A stretch of DNA of 64,000 bases from Chitinophaga arvensicola (GTDB taxonomy: Bacteria > Bacteroidota > Bacteroidia > Chitinophagales > Chitinophagaceae), in the NCBI RefSeq assembly GCF_900110835.1, contig NZ_FOJG01000002.1, positions 1,578,979 through 1,642,978 on the forward strand, written 5' to 3'. The notes under the pieces are model-generated. The model was not told the origin of the DNA and searched no databases. It worked only from the letters and a program-made list of their open reading frames with translations. Both the position numbers and the translations under genes were made by a program. Below are positions 36,765 through 47,300 of this stretch, one piece after another; the stretch's first letter is position 1, and every line of letters begins with the position of its first letter.

Positions 36765-38069
36765 TTAAATACTGAATCCGTCTTCCAGGACTACGCCCTT
36801 TTTAACAACAACAATGCCGTCTTTTACTGTGTATTTCTCAAAGTCCCCGTCAGCTAAGTGTTTTCCGCCATTTATATGTACGCCGTTTCCGATGCGGCAG
36901 TTTTTATCAATGATTGCATTACTGATCACACAATTTTCGCCGATGCCCATCAGCGGGCTGCCTTCCGCTCTTGATCTTTCAATTTCATCCAGTGTCTGGT
37001 AGTAATCACTCCCCATGATATAGGTGTTGCTGATAGCGCTGCCTTTACCAATACGGGTGCGGATGCCTACCACTACCCTTTCGAGCTTATCTGCCATTAT
37101 AATACAACCATCTGCGATCATTGTTTTCTCCATGTGGCCGGAAATTTTTGTAGGCGGCAACATGCGGGCGCGGGAATAGATGGTTTGCGCCTCATCAAAG
37201 AGGTTAAACAGCGGAATATCGTCTGTGAGGCCGATATTGGCTTCAAAGAAGGATTCGATATTACCGATATCTGTCCAATAGCCTTCATACTGGTAGCTAT
37301 AGATGCGGCGTTTGTTTTCGATAGCCTGCGGAATGAGCTGCTTACCAAAGTCGGCGGCTTCCGGCTGGGCATTGAGCATATCGAACAACACCTGTCTGCT
37401 AAAGATGTAAATCCCCATACTGGCCAGGTAAACGCGGCCTTCTTTCTGCATTTCTTCGCTTACTTCCGAAGCCCACGGTGGCAAAACAGCCTGGGATGGC
37501 TTCTCTGTAAAGGAAACAATAGCGCCGTTTTCATCTTCCTTTAAAATACCAAAATCAGAAGCATCCTTGGCACTTACAGGAATGGTAGCGATAGAGATCT
37601 CTGCACCTGTGTCTACATGGTGTTTGATCATCTTTTTAAAATCCATCTGGTACAACTGGTCACCCGATAAAATGAGTACATACTCAAAATCGAAGTTCTC
37701 CATGTGGTGGATACATTGCCTTACGGCATCTGCTGTCCCCTGGTACCAGGTAGGGTTATCGGGCGTTTGTTCGGCTGCCAGAATATCCACGAACCCTTTA
37801 TCAAAGTTGCTGAAGTGATAGGTGTTCTTAATATGTTTATTCAGGGAAGCGGAATTGAACTGCGTCAGTACAAAGATGCGGTTCAGTTCTGCATTCAAAC
37901 AATTAGAGATGGGAATATCCACCAGTCTGTATTTACCGGCCAAAGGCACCGCTGGTTTAGAACGGCGACGGGTAAGCGGATACAGACGGGTGCCGGCCCC
38001 TCCTCCGAGAATAATGGATATTACATCGTTAGTCATAATGGGAATTGGTTTAAGAAGTTCATCATTCAA
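36765..38069 (-). CDS. glgC: Glucose-1-phosphate adenylyltransferase
   Basis: A 434-residue enzyme with the nucleotidyltransferase loop GGGAGTRLYP at 22-31, the SKPAVPLAGKYRLVDIP substrate motif, and a C-terminal left-handed beta-helix. It makes ADP-glucose from glucose-1-phosphate and ATP, the committed and allosterically controlled step of bacterial glycogen synthesis. The first ATG is three bases after glgA. An in-frame ATG at 38036 (residue 12) gives an N-terminus closer to typical GlgC and may be the real start. It is cytoplasmic. Confidence 0.93.
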   Translation of the reverse strand: MNDELLKPIPIMTNDVISIILGGGAGTRLYPLTRRRSKPAVPLAGKYRLVDIPISNCLNAELNRIFVLTQFNSASLNKHIKNTYHFSNFDKGFVDILAAEQTPDNPTWYQGTADAVRQCIHHMENFDFEYVLILSGDQLYQMDFKKMIKHHVDTGAEISIATIPVSAKDASDFGILKEDENGAIVSFTEKPSQAVLPPWASEVSEEMQKEGRVYLASMGIYIFSRQVLFDMLNAQPEAADFGKQLIPQAIENKRRIYSYQYEGYWTDIGNIESFFEANIGLTDDIPLFNLFDEAQTIYSRARMLPPTKISGHMEKTMIADGCIIMADKLERVVVGIRTRIGKGSAISNTYIMGSDYYQTLDEIERSRAEGSPLMGIGENCVISNAIIDKNCRIGNGVHINGGKHLADGDFEKYTVKDGIVVVKKGVVLEDGFSI

Positions 38070-38072
38070 TTG

Positions 38073-39488
38073 CTATTTCATACTGCTATACATGTCCAGG
38101 TACCGTTGTGCCGAACTGTCCCAGGAGTGATCAATGTTCATGCCTCTTAACCGTACTTCTTCCAGGTGAGCGGCGTCATTATATAATTCAAGGGCCCGTT
38201 TAACGGAATAACAAACGTCCCAGACGCTGGCCTGGTTAAAGCGGATCCCCACGCCGTCCTTGTCTCCAAAGTCAATAACGGTGTCTTTCAATCCCCCGGT
38301 ACTGCGCACCATCGGGATGGTTCCGTAGCGCAGGGCATACATCTGATTCAGCCCGCAGGGCTCCACCCTGGAGGGCATCAGCAGGTAATCGCTGCCGGCA
38401 TATATCTGATGTGATAATGATTCATCATATCCTATATGAACATTAAAACCATAGCTTACCAAAGAACGGGTTTGTTGCAGAGACCATTCAATATGTGGAT
38501 CTCCACTACCCAGGACGAGGAAATTTACCTCTCCCGGTAATTCATGCAGGGATCTTCCGATGATCTCCGGCAGGAGGTCGGCGCCTTTGTCGCCCACCAG
38601 GCGGCCTATGAAAGAGATCAGGGGTAAGGACACATCGAGGCCGAAGCGTTCACACAGCTGCTGCTTGTTTTCCTGTTTACCTTCTTTAATGGTATCCAGG
38701 TCATAATTCAGCGTCAGCATATGATCCGTAGCCGGGTCCCATACCAGGGTATCGATCCCGTTGAGGATGCCCACCATTTTTGCTTTTTCATGGCTGATGA
38801 GACTTTCCAGCCCGTTGGCATTGGAAAACAGTTCTTCCAGGTATCCCGGGGATACGGTGGTAACGCGCCAGGCGCATTTGATAGCGGATGCCAGCGGATT
38901 GATGGCGCCGCCCCAGTCGAGCAACCCGGATTTCCATAAATCGAAAGAAGGAATGAGGTAGAGTTTATCCCATCCGAACTGACCCTGGTACTGCGCATTG
39001 TGAATGGTCAGCGCTGTTGGGATCTTTTTGAGCCGTTCATATTTATACCCGTAACTGAGCAGGAACGGGATTAAACCGGTATGATGATCATGGCAATGGA
39101 TCACGTCTGGCTGGTGTTGCCATTCATTGATCCAGTCCAGTACTGCAATCTGGAAGGCGAGGAAGCGTTCGGTATCGTTGGGATAGCCGTACACGCCGGG
39201 CGTATCGAGTAAACCGGGAATGTCTACCAGGTAGAGATCAAAGCCCAGTTCATTGCTACGCTCCTTTAATACATTGAAATGGTACCAGTCGTGCCCCAGC
39301 CACATGCCGGCCTGGTGTACCACGTCGAATTCGTGGGTATGATAATATTTATTCCTGTAGGCCGGTACTACTACCTTGGCAAAATTTCCCAGCTGGTGCT
39401 GGTATTTGGGCAATGCTCCCACTACATCCCCAAGTCCACCTACTTTGGCTACCGGGTAACATTCCGCGCTGATGTGTAAAATCTCCAT
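38073..39488 (-). CDS. glgA: Glycogen synthase (ADP-glucose dependent)
   Basis: A 471-residue GT5 enzyme with the ADP-glucose motif KVGGL at 15-19, HCHDHHTGL in the N-terminal domain, and the PSRVEPCGLNQMYALRYG loop in the C-terminal domain. It extends alpha-1,4-glucan chains. It is the first gene of the leftward unit glgA-glgC-GH130 and starts 134 bp from the divergent DUF72 gene. A branching enzyme and glgP are not in the window. Confidence 0.95.
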   Translation of the reverse strand: MEILHISAECYPVAKVGGLGDVVGALPKYQHQLGNFAKVVVPAYRNKYYHTHEFDVVHQAGMWLGHDWYHFNVLKERSNELGFDLYLVDIPGLLDTPGVYGYPNDTERFLAFQIAVLDWINEWQHQPDVIHCHDHHTGLIPFLLSYGYKYERLKKIPTALTIHNAQYQGQFGWDKLYLIPSFDLWKSGLLDWGGAINPLASAIKCAWRVTTVSPGYLEELFSNANGLESLISHEKAKMVGILNGIDTLVWDPATDHMLTLNYDLDTIKEGKQENKQQLCERFGLDVSLPLISFIGRLVGDKGADLLPEIIGRSLHELPGEVNFLVLGSGDPHIEWSLQQTRSLVSYGFNVHIGYDESLSHQIYAGSDYLLMPSRVEPCGLNQMYALRYGTIPMVRSTGGLKDTVIDFGDKDGVGIRFNQASVWDVCYSVKRALELYNDAAHLEEVRLRGMNIDHSWDSSAQRYLDMYSSMK

Positions 39489-39576
39489 GCTAAATAGTTG
39501 ATAATCCTTATTAAGTTAAACTGGAAAAATAAGAAAACAAAGACTCAGCCGGAATTTATTTTAAAAGCCATGGGGT

Positions 39577-39584
39577 TATATTTG
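39577..39584 (+). promoter_or_regulatory. Putative -7 box for the DUF72 gene
   Basis: TATATTTG, an exact TAnnTTTG match, 39 bp before the start codon. Confidence 0.5.
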
Positions 39585-39622
39585 TAAGTACAATTGTTAT
39601 GTGTCTTACCTCTAAATACTGA

Positions 39623-40522
39623 ATGCTCATGGATTTTGGTCGCGTTCCCCCCGATATGTTGATGGATATTGACTTCAAGTTGCCCGCCGAACCTCTTTTC
39701 AATAAGAAGGTATTAAAAGGTAAGCCTGTAAAAAAGCCCCAGGCCTGGCTCGGATGCGCCAAATGGGGGCGGAAGGAATGGATCGGGAAGATCTATCCCA
39801 AAGGCACCAAGGAGGCCAACTTCCTGGCGGAGTATGTAAAACACTTTAACAGCATTGAACTGAACGCCACCCATTACCAGATTTATGGTCCCGAAACCAT
39901 TTCCAAATGGGATGAAAAAGCTGCGGGAATGGATTTCCGGTTCTGCCCGAAAGTACCTCAGTCGATCAGTCACTTCAGTAACCTGATCAGTTCAGGCCTC
40001 AAAACCACCGCCTTCCTGGAGGGGGTGCTGGCCTTTGGCAAACACCTGGGACCTATCTTTTTACAATTGAGTGATAAATATGGTCCGGCCAAACGGGAAT
40101 ACCTATACGAATACCTGGCTTCCCTGCCTACCGATCTGCAGTTTTTTGTGGAATTAAGGCATAAAGACTGGTTCCAGGATGAAGCAGTGAGAATAGAGCT
40201 TTTTGAAAAGCTGCGGCAGCTGAATGTGGGTATCATCATCACGGATACCGCCGGCAGACGCGATGTAGCGCATATGTACGTCACCATTCCCAAAGTATTT
40301 ATCCGTTTTGTGGGCAACAGCCTGCATCCTACGGATTATACCCGGATCGACGACTGGGCCAACCGCATCAAATACTGGCTGGACAACGGTTTGAAGGAAG
40401 TCTATTTCTTCATGCACATGCACGACGAGGCCACTTCTCCCGAGCTGGCAGTGTACCTGATCGATAAACTGGAAGCTGTTTGCGGACTACAAGTAAAAAA
40501 GCCTCAATTTGTAAAAGAATAG
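39623..40522 (+). CDS. DUF72 family protein
   Basis: A 299-residue protein with the family's CAKWGRKEWIGKIYPKGT opening, FNSIELNATHYQ, FRFCPKVPQSI and VELRHKDW motifs, together a TIM-barrel-like fold. YecE-type proteins are widespread and of unknown reaction; some members are suspected to act on nucleic acids or sugars. An alternative ATG lies two codons downstream. It is followed after 83 bp by the oxidoreductase gene, which has its own promoter-like box. Confidence 0.85.
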   Translation: MLMDFGRVPPDMLMDIDFKLPAEPLFNKKVLKGKPVKKPQAWLGCAKWGRKEWIGKIYPKGTKEANFLAEYVKHFNSIELNATHYQIYGPETISKWDEKAAGMDFRFCPKVPQSISHFSNLISSGLKTTAFLEGVLAFGKHLGPIFLQLSDKYGPAKREYLYEYLASLPTDLQFFVELRHKDWFQDEAVRIELFEKLRQLNVGIIITDTAGRRDVAHMYVTIPKVFIRFVGNSLHPTDYTRIDDWANRIKYWLDNGLKEVYFFMHMHDEATSPELAVYLIDKLEAVCGLQVKKPQFVKE

Positions 40523-40574
40523 TGCTTTTTTTTACGAATACATTACAAGAGGTGAAAAAGACGGACTGAAATAT

Positions 40575-40582
40575 TAATTTCG
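40575..40582 (+). promoter_or_regulatory. Putative -7 box for the FAD/Fe-S oxidoreductase gene
   Basis: TAATTTCG, a one-mismatch TAnnTTTG box, 23 bp before the start. Confidence 0.4.
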
Positions 40583-40605
40583 CCCTCTCAAAACAGGTTT
40601 TTATA

Positions 40606-43533
40606 ATGATGCGCGACAAGCTAGAGCAATTGGCCGGGAAACTGGAAGGCACGCTTTATACAGATGATACCATGCGGACACTCTATGCCACCGATGCGTC
40701 GGCATACCGGGAAATGCCGCTGGCAGTAGCTATTCCGCAGCATATCGATGATCTTAAGACTCTGATCCGTTTTGCGCGCGAAAACAAAACCTCCCTCATT
40801 CCCCGTACTGCCGGCACCTCGCTGGCAGGACAGGTAGTAGGCAACGGGATTATTACCGATGTATCCCGCACTTTCACCCGCATCCTGGAATTTAATAAAG
40901 AAGAAGGATGGGTACGCGTGGAGCCGGGCGTGATCCGCGATGAACTTAACATGTTCCTCAAACCGCATGGTTTCTATTTCGGCCCCGAAACGTCCACTGC
41001 CAACCGCGCCATGATAGGCGGTATGGTGGGCAACAACTCCTGCGGCTCCAACTCCGTTGTATACGGCAGCACCCGGGAACACCTGCTGGAAGTAAAAGCC
41101 CTGCTCAGCAACGGCGAAGAAGTGACCTTCGGTACCCTCGACGCAGACAGCTTCCACCAGAAATGCGAAGGACCAGATACCCTGGAAACCCGCATCTATA
41201 AACAGATCCGGACCAGCCTGAGCAACTATAGCTACCAGGAAGAAATCCGGAAAGAGTTTCCAAAGAAAAGCATCCCGCGCCGTAATACCGGTTATGCGGT
41301 GGATATGCTGCTGGAAACAAATCCTTTCACCGCCGGTACGGAAGACTTCAACTTCTGTAAACTCATTGCCGGTTCAGAAGGAACCCTCGCTTTCCTCACC
41401 GAAATCAAACTGCATGTAGACCCACTTCCGCCAAAGGAAACCGGCCTGCTCTGCATCCACTTTAATAATATCGATGAATCGCTCCGGGCCAATATCCTGG
41501 TGATGGACTATAAACCCAGCGCCAGTGAACTGATTGACCACTACATCCTGGAATGTACCAAAGACAACATCGAACAAAGTAAAAACCGCTTCTTTGTACA
41601 GGGTGATCCCGGCGCCATCCTCGTGGTGGAATTTTGTCGCAACACCCGGGAAGAAATTGTGGCTATTACCAGTCAGCTGGAGGCCACCCTGCGCGCCGCC
41701 GGACTGGGATACCACTTCCCGCTCCTCTTTGGCGACGACACCAAAAAGATCTGGGCGCTCCGCAAAGCAGGCCTGGGCTTGCTCAGTAACCTCCCCGGCG
41801 ATGAAAAAGCCGTTCCCGTTATTGAAGATACCGCCGTTGCCGTAGAAGACCTCCCCGATTTTATCAGGGACTTCAACGATATATTGCATCAGTATAAATT
41901 ATACGCCGTACACTATGCACACGCCGGTAGCGGAGAAATACACCTGCGCCCCATTATCAACCTGAAAACGGAAGAAGGCAATTTACTGTTCCGCAAAATT
42001 GCAGAAGAAATTGCGACCCTCGTTAAAAAGTACAATGGCTCCCTCAGTGGAGAACACGGTGATGGCCGCCTTCGTGGAGAATTTATCAAACAGATGGTGG
42101 GTGATAAAAACTATGAACTGCTGCGCCAGATCAAATATACCTGGGACCCGGAAAACATTTTCAATCCCAATAAAATCGTAGACACGCCATCGATGAATAC
42201 GATGCTGCGCTACGAACCGGGCCAGCAAACACCTCCGCTGAAAACTATCTTCCATTTCCCGGAACAAACCATGCTGCAACACGCAGAGCAATGCAACGGT
42301 TCGGGCGACTGCCGCAAAACGCAGCTGAGCGGTGGTACCATGTGCCCCAGCTACATGGCTACCCGAAATGAAAAAGATACCACCCGCGCCAGGGCCAATA
42401 TCCTGCGCGAGTTCCTCACGCACAGCACCAAAGAGAACCGTTTCGACCATAAAGAAATTTACGAAGTACTGGATCTCTGCCTGGCCTGCAAAGGATGTAA
42501 ATCCGAATGCCCCTCGAATGTAGATATGGCCAAGCTGAAAATGGAATTCCTGCAACATTACTACGATGCCAACGGCGTGCCGCTGCGGGCCAATATGATC
42601 GGCAACTATTCCAAATTATCAGCACTGGCCGCCATTGCGCCTTCCGTATATAATGCCGTAGTCAAGAATTCCTTTACCGGTGGTCTTATCCGCAAGTTCA
42701 CCGGCTTTGCCGCCAAACGCTCCCTCCCCGGTATGCACAGCATCACCTTACGGAAATGGTTCAACGAAAAGTGGCCAAAGGAAAAACAAGGCGCTGCCGG
42801 CAATAAAAAAGTATACCTTTTCTGCGACGAGTTCACTAACTATAACGACACCACGATCGGGATCAAAGCCGTGCAACTCCTGCACCGCCTCGGTTACGAC
42901 GTACAGATGATAGAACACCCGGAAAGTGCCCGTGCATACATGTCGAAAGGACTGCTGCGTAAAGCGCGCGAATATGCCGATCGTAATGTTCGTATATTCA
43001 GCGACGTTATCAATGAAAATGTGCCGCTGCTGGGCGTAGAACCTTCTGCTATCCTGAGTTTCCGCGATGAATACCCGGACCTGGTGAGCGAAGAACTGCG
43101 CAGCACCGCCAAAGCGCTGGCCAAACATGTATTCCTCATAGATGAATTCATTGCAGCCGAAGCTGATAAAGGACATATCACGGCTAAACAATTTACTTCT
43201 GAGAAACAACATATTAAATTACATGGCCACTGTCAGCAGAAGGCATTGTCTTCCGCGCTGCACAGTAAAAAGATCCTTTCCCTCCCCTCCAATTATTCCG
43301 TGGAAGTAATTCCTTCCGGTTGCTGTGGTATGGCGGGTTCCTTTGGCTATGAAAAAGAGCATTACGACCTGAGTATGCAGATCGGTGAAATGGTATTGTT
43401 CCCGGCGGTGCGCAATGCAGCGTCAGGTACTATCATAGCGGCGCCGGGTACAAGCTGCCGCCACCAGGTAAAGGATGGTACCGGTGTGAAAGCGCTGCAT
43501 CCGGTGGAGATATTGTATAACAGCCTGGCATAA
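40606..43533 (+). CDS. Fused FAD-linked oxidase / 4Fe-4S oxidoreductase (D-lactate dehydrogenase type)
   Basis: A 975-residue fusion. Residues 1-460 form a PCMH-type FAD domain (PRTAGTSLAGQ) and FAD-oxidase C-terminal domain (SGEHGDGR). Residues 540-680 carry two 4Fe-4S clusters (second one CLACKGCKSECP). The last 250 residues form a CCG domain with GHCQQKAL and SGCCGMAG. This combines the roles of GlcD and GlcF in one chain, like YdiJ and Dld-type D-2-hydroxyacid dehydrogenases. These oxidise D-lactate or a similar acid and feed electrons to quinone. The substrate cannot be fixed from sequence. Monocistronic. Confidence 0.9.
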   Translation: MMRDKLEQLAGKLEGTLYTDDTMRTLYATDASAYREMPLAVAIPQHIDDLKTLIRFARENKTSLIPRTAGTSLAGQVVGNGIITDVSRTFTRILEFNKEEGWVRVEPGVIRDELNMFLKPHGFYFGPETSTANRAMIGGMVGNNSCGSNSVVYGSTREHLLEVKALLSNGEEVTFGTLDADSFHQKCEGPDTLETRIYKQIRTSLSNYSYQEEIRKEFPKKSIPRRNTGYAVDMLLETNPFTAGTEDFNFCKLIAGSEGTLAFLTEIKLHVDPLPPKETGLLCIHFNNIDESLRANILVMDYKPSASELIDHYILECTKDNIEQSKNRFFVQGDPGAILVVEFCRNTREEIVAITSQLEATLRAAGLGYHFPLLFGDDTKKIWALRKAGLGLLSNLPGDEKAVPVIEDTAVAVEDLPDFIRDFNDILHQYKLYAVHYAHAGSGEIHLRPIINLKTEEGNLLFRKIAEEIATLVKKYNGSLSGEHGDGRLRGEFIKQMVGDKNYELLRQIKYTWDPENIFNPNKIVDTPSMNTMLRYEPGQQTPPLKTIFHFPEQTMLQHAEQCNGSGDCRKTQLSGGTMCPSYMATRNEKDTTRARANILREFLTHSTKENRFDHKEIYEVLDLCLACKGCKSECPSNVDMAKLKMEFLQHYYDANGVPLRANMIGNYSKLSALAAIAPSVYNAVVKNSFTGGLIRKFTGFAAKRSLPGMHSITLRKWFNEKWPKEKQGAAGNKKVYLFCDEFTNYNDTTIGIKAVQLLHRLGYDVQMIEHPESARAYMSKGLLRKAREYADRNVRIFSDVINENVPLLGVEPSAILSFRDEYPDLVSEELRSTAKALAKHVFLIDEFIAAEADKGHITAKQFTSEKQHIKLHGHCQQKALSSALHSKKILSLPSNYSVEVIPSGCCGMAGSFGYEKEHYDLSMQIGEMVLFPAVRNAASGTIIAAPGTSCRHQVKDGTGVKALHPVEILYNSLA

Positions 43534-43544
43534 ACGAAAAGGCG

Positions 43545-43595
43545 TTAAAAAAAATGGGGGAGATAACAACAGCTATTGCGGTTGTTATCTCCCCC
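43545..43595 (-). terminator. Terminator between oxidoreductase and methyltransferase genes
   Basis: A perfect 15-bp stem GGGGGAGATAACAAC / GTTGTTATCTCCCCC with a 10-base loop. On the minus strand it ends with a run of eight T, ending the efflux operon. Confidence 0.9.
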
Positions 43596-43611
43596 TGATA
43601 TTTCAGGTTAG

Positions 43612-44364
43612 CTATACTTGTCCTACGTACAACTTCGTTTCATAGTGAAACTTCACCATGCCCTGCTCCTTGAATTTTTCGAACAGGTCTTCCAGTGCGG
43701 TTATCATCGTATGATAAGAAGGATGATCTTTTTCGGGGATATACGAAGAAGAGAGCAATCGTCCTTTCAGCGCGGGAAAATCGAACAGCTGCGCGTTCTG
43801 AAACACATTTTCCTGCATGGTACCGGGTTTGAAGAAGCCAGCTAACTCAGACGCCCCTACGTTTCTGTGCTGCATATCTTTATAATCGGTGCCATACTGA
43901 TGGAGGAGTTTTTCATATCCTTTTTCAAAGGGCAGCTCTGCCTGGCGTACATTCCACATCAATACTACTCTGGCATTTTCCGTACCGATCCGGCGGAATT
44001 CTGCGGCAGTGGCTACCTGGTCGAACCAGTGGAAAGCGGTGCCTGCAATCACTAAATCTACTGAAGCATCGGGCAGGGTGGTATGTTCTGCGCTGCCGTT
44101 TACCGCCGTGAAATTGGGGTAGCGGCTCAGGAGATTCTCTGCAGCTTCCCTCATTTCCCGGTTGGGTTCTACGGCGTATACTTTATTGCCGTTGTCGAGG
44201 AATGGCTGGGCGGAAATGCCGGTACCGGCGCCGATATCGGCTACTACGGTATGACGGGTTAAACCTGTTTCGGTTTCGAGATAAGGAATAACGGCCGCAG
44301 GGTAATGCGGCCGGTATTTAATATAGTTATCTACTCTTGTGCTGAAGCGTTCCGTGTTTTTCAT
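43612..44364 (-). CDS. Class I SAM-dependent methyltransferase
   Basis: A 250-residue Methyltransf_11-type protein. It has motif I VADIGAGTGISAQPFL (about residues 40-55), acidic end of strand 2 VYAVEPNREMR, and ASVDLVIAGTAFHWFD as motif II. The FHWF signature is shared with a Bacteroidota and yeast group of unknown substrate. It lies 18 bp after the RND pump gene on the same strand and is probably the last gene of that operon, although a functional link to efflux is not evident. Confidence 0.85.
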   Translation of the reverse strand: MKNTERFSTRVDNYIKYRPHYPAAVIPYLETETGLTRHTVVADIGAGTGISAQPFLDNGNKVYAVEPNREMREAAENLLSRYPNFTAVNGSAEHTTLPDASVDLVIAGTAFHWFDQVATAAEFRRIGTENARVVLMWNVRQAELPFEKGYEKLLHQYGTDYKDMQHRNVGASELAGFFKPGTMQENVFQNAQLFDFPALKGRLLSSSYIPEKDHPSYHTMITALEDLFEKFKEQGMVKFHYETKLYVGQV

Positions 44365-44382
44365 ACGAAAATGAAGTTAGGG

Positions 44383-47300
44383 TTATTCTCCCAATCCTTT
44401 TGGTTTTTTCTCTTCATTACCGTGTGCTTCCAGGTCTGCCAGTTTCTTTTTACCGTAAGATACTTTTGTGATCAGTACGTAGAGTACCGGTACGGTAAAG
44501 ATACCCAGTAAGGTAGCTGCCAGCATACCGCCTACTACGGTAAAGCCAATGTTTACGCGGGAAGCTGCACCGGCGCCCTGTGCTAAGCACAATGGCAACA
44601 CCCCTAATATAAAGGCGAAAGAAGTCATCAGGATGGGACGCAAACGCAGTTTTACAGCTTCCAATGTGGCATCGAGCAGGGGCATTCCTCTGTCGACACG
44701 TTCTTTACAGAATTCCACGATCAGGATGGCATTCTTTGCTGCCAACCCGATCAGGGTGATCAACCCGATCTGGGAGTATACGCTATTAGATTGTTTGGTT
44801 AATGATAGTGCCAGGATAGATCCGAACAAGGCGATCGGTACTGCCAGCAATACGGAGAATGGTACGGACCAGCTCTCGTACAGGGCTGTCAGCAGCAGGA
44901 ATACAAACAGGATCGACAAGGCAAAAATGAGTACACTACTGTTACCTGCTTCAATTTCCTGTAAGGATACGTTGGCCCACTCGAAAGAGAAGTTTTCCGG
45001 CAGCACTTCTGCGGCTACTGACTTGAGAGCGTTGATGGCATCACCACTACTGTAGCCTGGTTTGCTATCCCCGTTGATTTCCACGGAGCGATACAGGTTA
45101 AAGTGATTGATTACCGGGGCGCCGGAAGCTTTCTGGGTAGTGATCAGTGCACTGAGCGGCACCATCTGACCGGTGGCATTCCTTACGTAGTAGGTATTGA
45201 GGTTATTGATGCTGGTACGGTAGGTAGAATCTGCCTGTAATACTACGCGGAAGCTGCGGCTGAATTTGGTGAAGTCATTGACATACAAACCACCGAGGAA
45301 AGTTTGCAGGGCATTGAACACATCGCTTACGGCTACACCGAGTTGCTTACATTTATCACGATCTACTTCCACGTTGAACTGTGGGGTATTGGCGCTGAAG
45401 AAGGCATAGGCCCGGGCTATTTCCGGCCGCTGGTTTGCTTTCATCAGGAATTGCCCCATAACCTGCAGGAACTGGTTGATATCCGGGTTACTCCGTTGTT
45501 CGAGCATGAAGGAGAAACCGCCGGTATTACCCAATCCACGCAGTGTAGGCGAAGGAATACAAATAATATTGGCGCCGATGATACGGCTTGTCGCCATCTG
45601 TATCCTGCCTAATACTTTTCCCATATTATCGCCATGGGCGTATCGTTCATCCCACGGACGGAGGCTCACGAAGAAGGTTCCGGAGTTGGGCTTGGTGGCG
45701 TTGGCCACAAAGTTGATCCCGGTGATGCCGAAAAAGTGCAGTACTGCACTGTCTTTCAGCAAAATATCACTCACCTGTGCCACCACTTCCTTGGTTCTTT
45801 GGGAAGAAGAAGCTTCCGGTAGTTCCAGGGCGATGAACATGGCGCCCATATCTTCCTGGGGAACGAAGGTGGTAGGTGTTTTCTTAAAGAGATAGAAGGC
45901 GGCTACAAATATCACGGCCATGATCACCAGCACCGCCGGGGTTTTGCGGATGCTGAACATCACCCCTTTTCCGTAGCGGTTGGTAAATCTTTCAAACCAC
46001 TCATTGAATTTGAAGAAGATCTTGTTCAGTCCTGTCGACTTCTGCGTCAGATGTGCCGGTCTTAGCAGGATGGCGGTGAGTGCAGGCGTTAACGTTAGTG
46101 CCAGGAAAGCCGATAACAATACCGAGAAGGCGATGGTTAAGGCAAACTGTTGATACAGTCGTCCGCTCACACCGGGAATAAAGGCTACCGGCACAAACAC
46201 CGCTGCCAGGATGAGGGCGATGGCAATTACCGGTCCCTGTACCTCCGACATAGCTTTGAAAGTAGCTTCGCGGGGCGACATCAGGTTAGCGTCAATATGA
46301 TGCTGCACCGCCTCCACCACCACAATGGCATCATCCACCACGATACCGATGGCCAGTACGAAACCGAACAGGGTGAGGGTGTTGATGGAGAAACCGAGCA
46401 GCTGGAAAAATATGAACGTCCCGATGAGGGAGATGGGAATAACGAGGATCGGAATGATGGTAGCACGCCAGTTCTGGAGGAATACAAACACCACGATCAC
46501 CACCAGTATCAGGGCTTCTACAAATGTTTGTATTACCTCTTTGATGGAGATTTTTACGAAAGACGTAGATTCAAATGGAACGAGCCATTTTACATCTTCC
46601 GGAAAACTCTTTGCCATCTCGTTCATCTTTTTCTCTACCAGGTCATTTACATCCAGGGCATTGGCACCCGGAGCGAGGTAGATGGCCATACCACTACCTG
46701 TTTTACCATCAGCTTTTGCTTCGATAGCGTAGGTAAAGGAACCGAGGTCGATACGGGCTACATCGCGGAGCCTTACCAGGCTACCGTTCTGGCTGGTGGC
46801 CACTATCACGTTACCAAATTCTTCGCTGGTAGCGAGACGGCCTTTTACGCTCACCGTGTATTCAAAAGCCTGTGAACTGCGCATGGGGGCAGCGCCAATG
46901 GAACCGGCAGGCACCTGTTGGTTCTGCTCCGTAATGGCGCGGGAAATGTCACCGGCGGTAAGGCCGAGGGCAGCCATTTTATCCGGGTTGAGCCATATAC
47001 GCATACTATAATCCTGGGAGAACGCATTCACGTCACCCACACCGGCCAGACGGGCCAGTTCAGGTTTCAGGTAAATGTTCAGGTAGTTATCGAGGAATTC
47101 GCGGGTATGTTTTCCCTTGGGAGAGTTCAGCGCGATTACCATCAGCATATCATTGGAACGTTTCTTCACGGTTACCCCTACACGACGTACTTCATCGGGT
47201 GTACTGGGTAACGCCAGGCTCACACGGTTCTGCACATCCAGGGTAGCGATATCGGGATCAGTACCCAGTTTGAAGCTCACGGTGATACTCATGGAACCAT

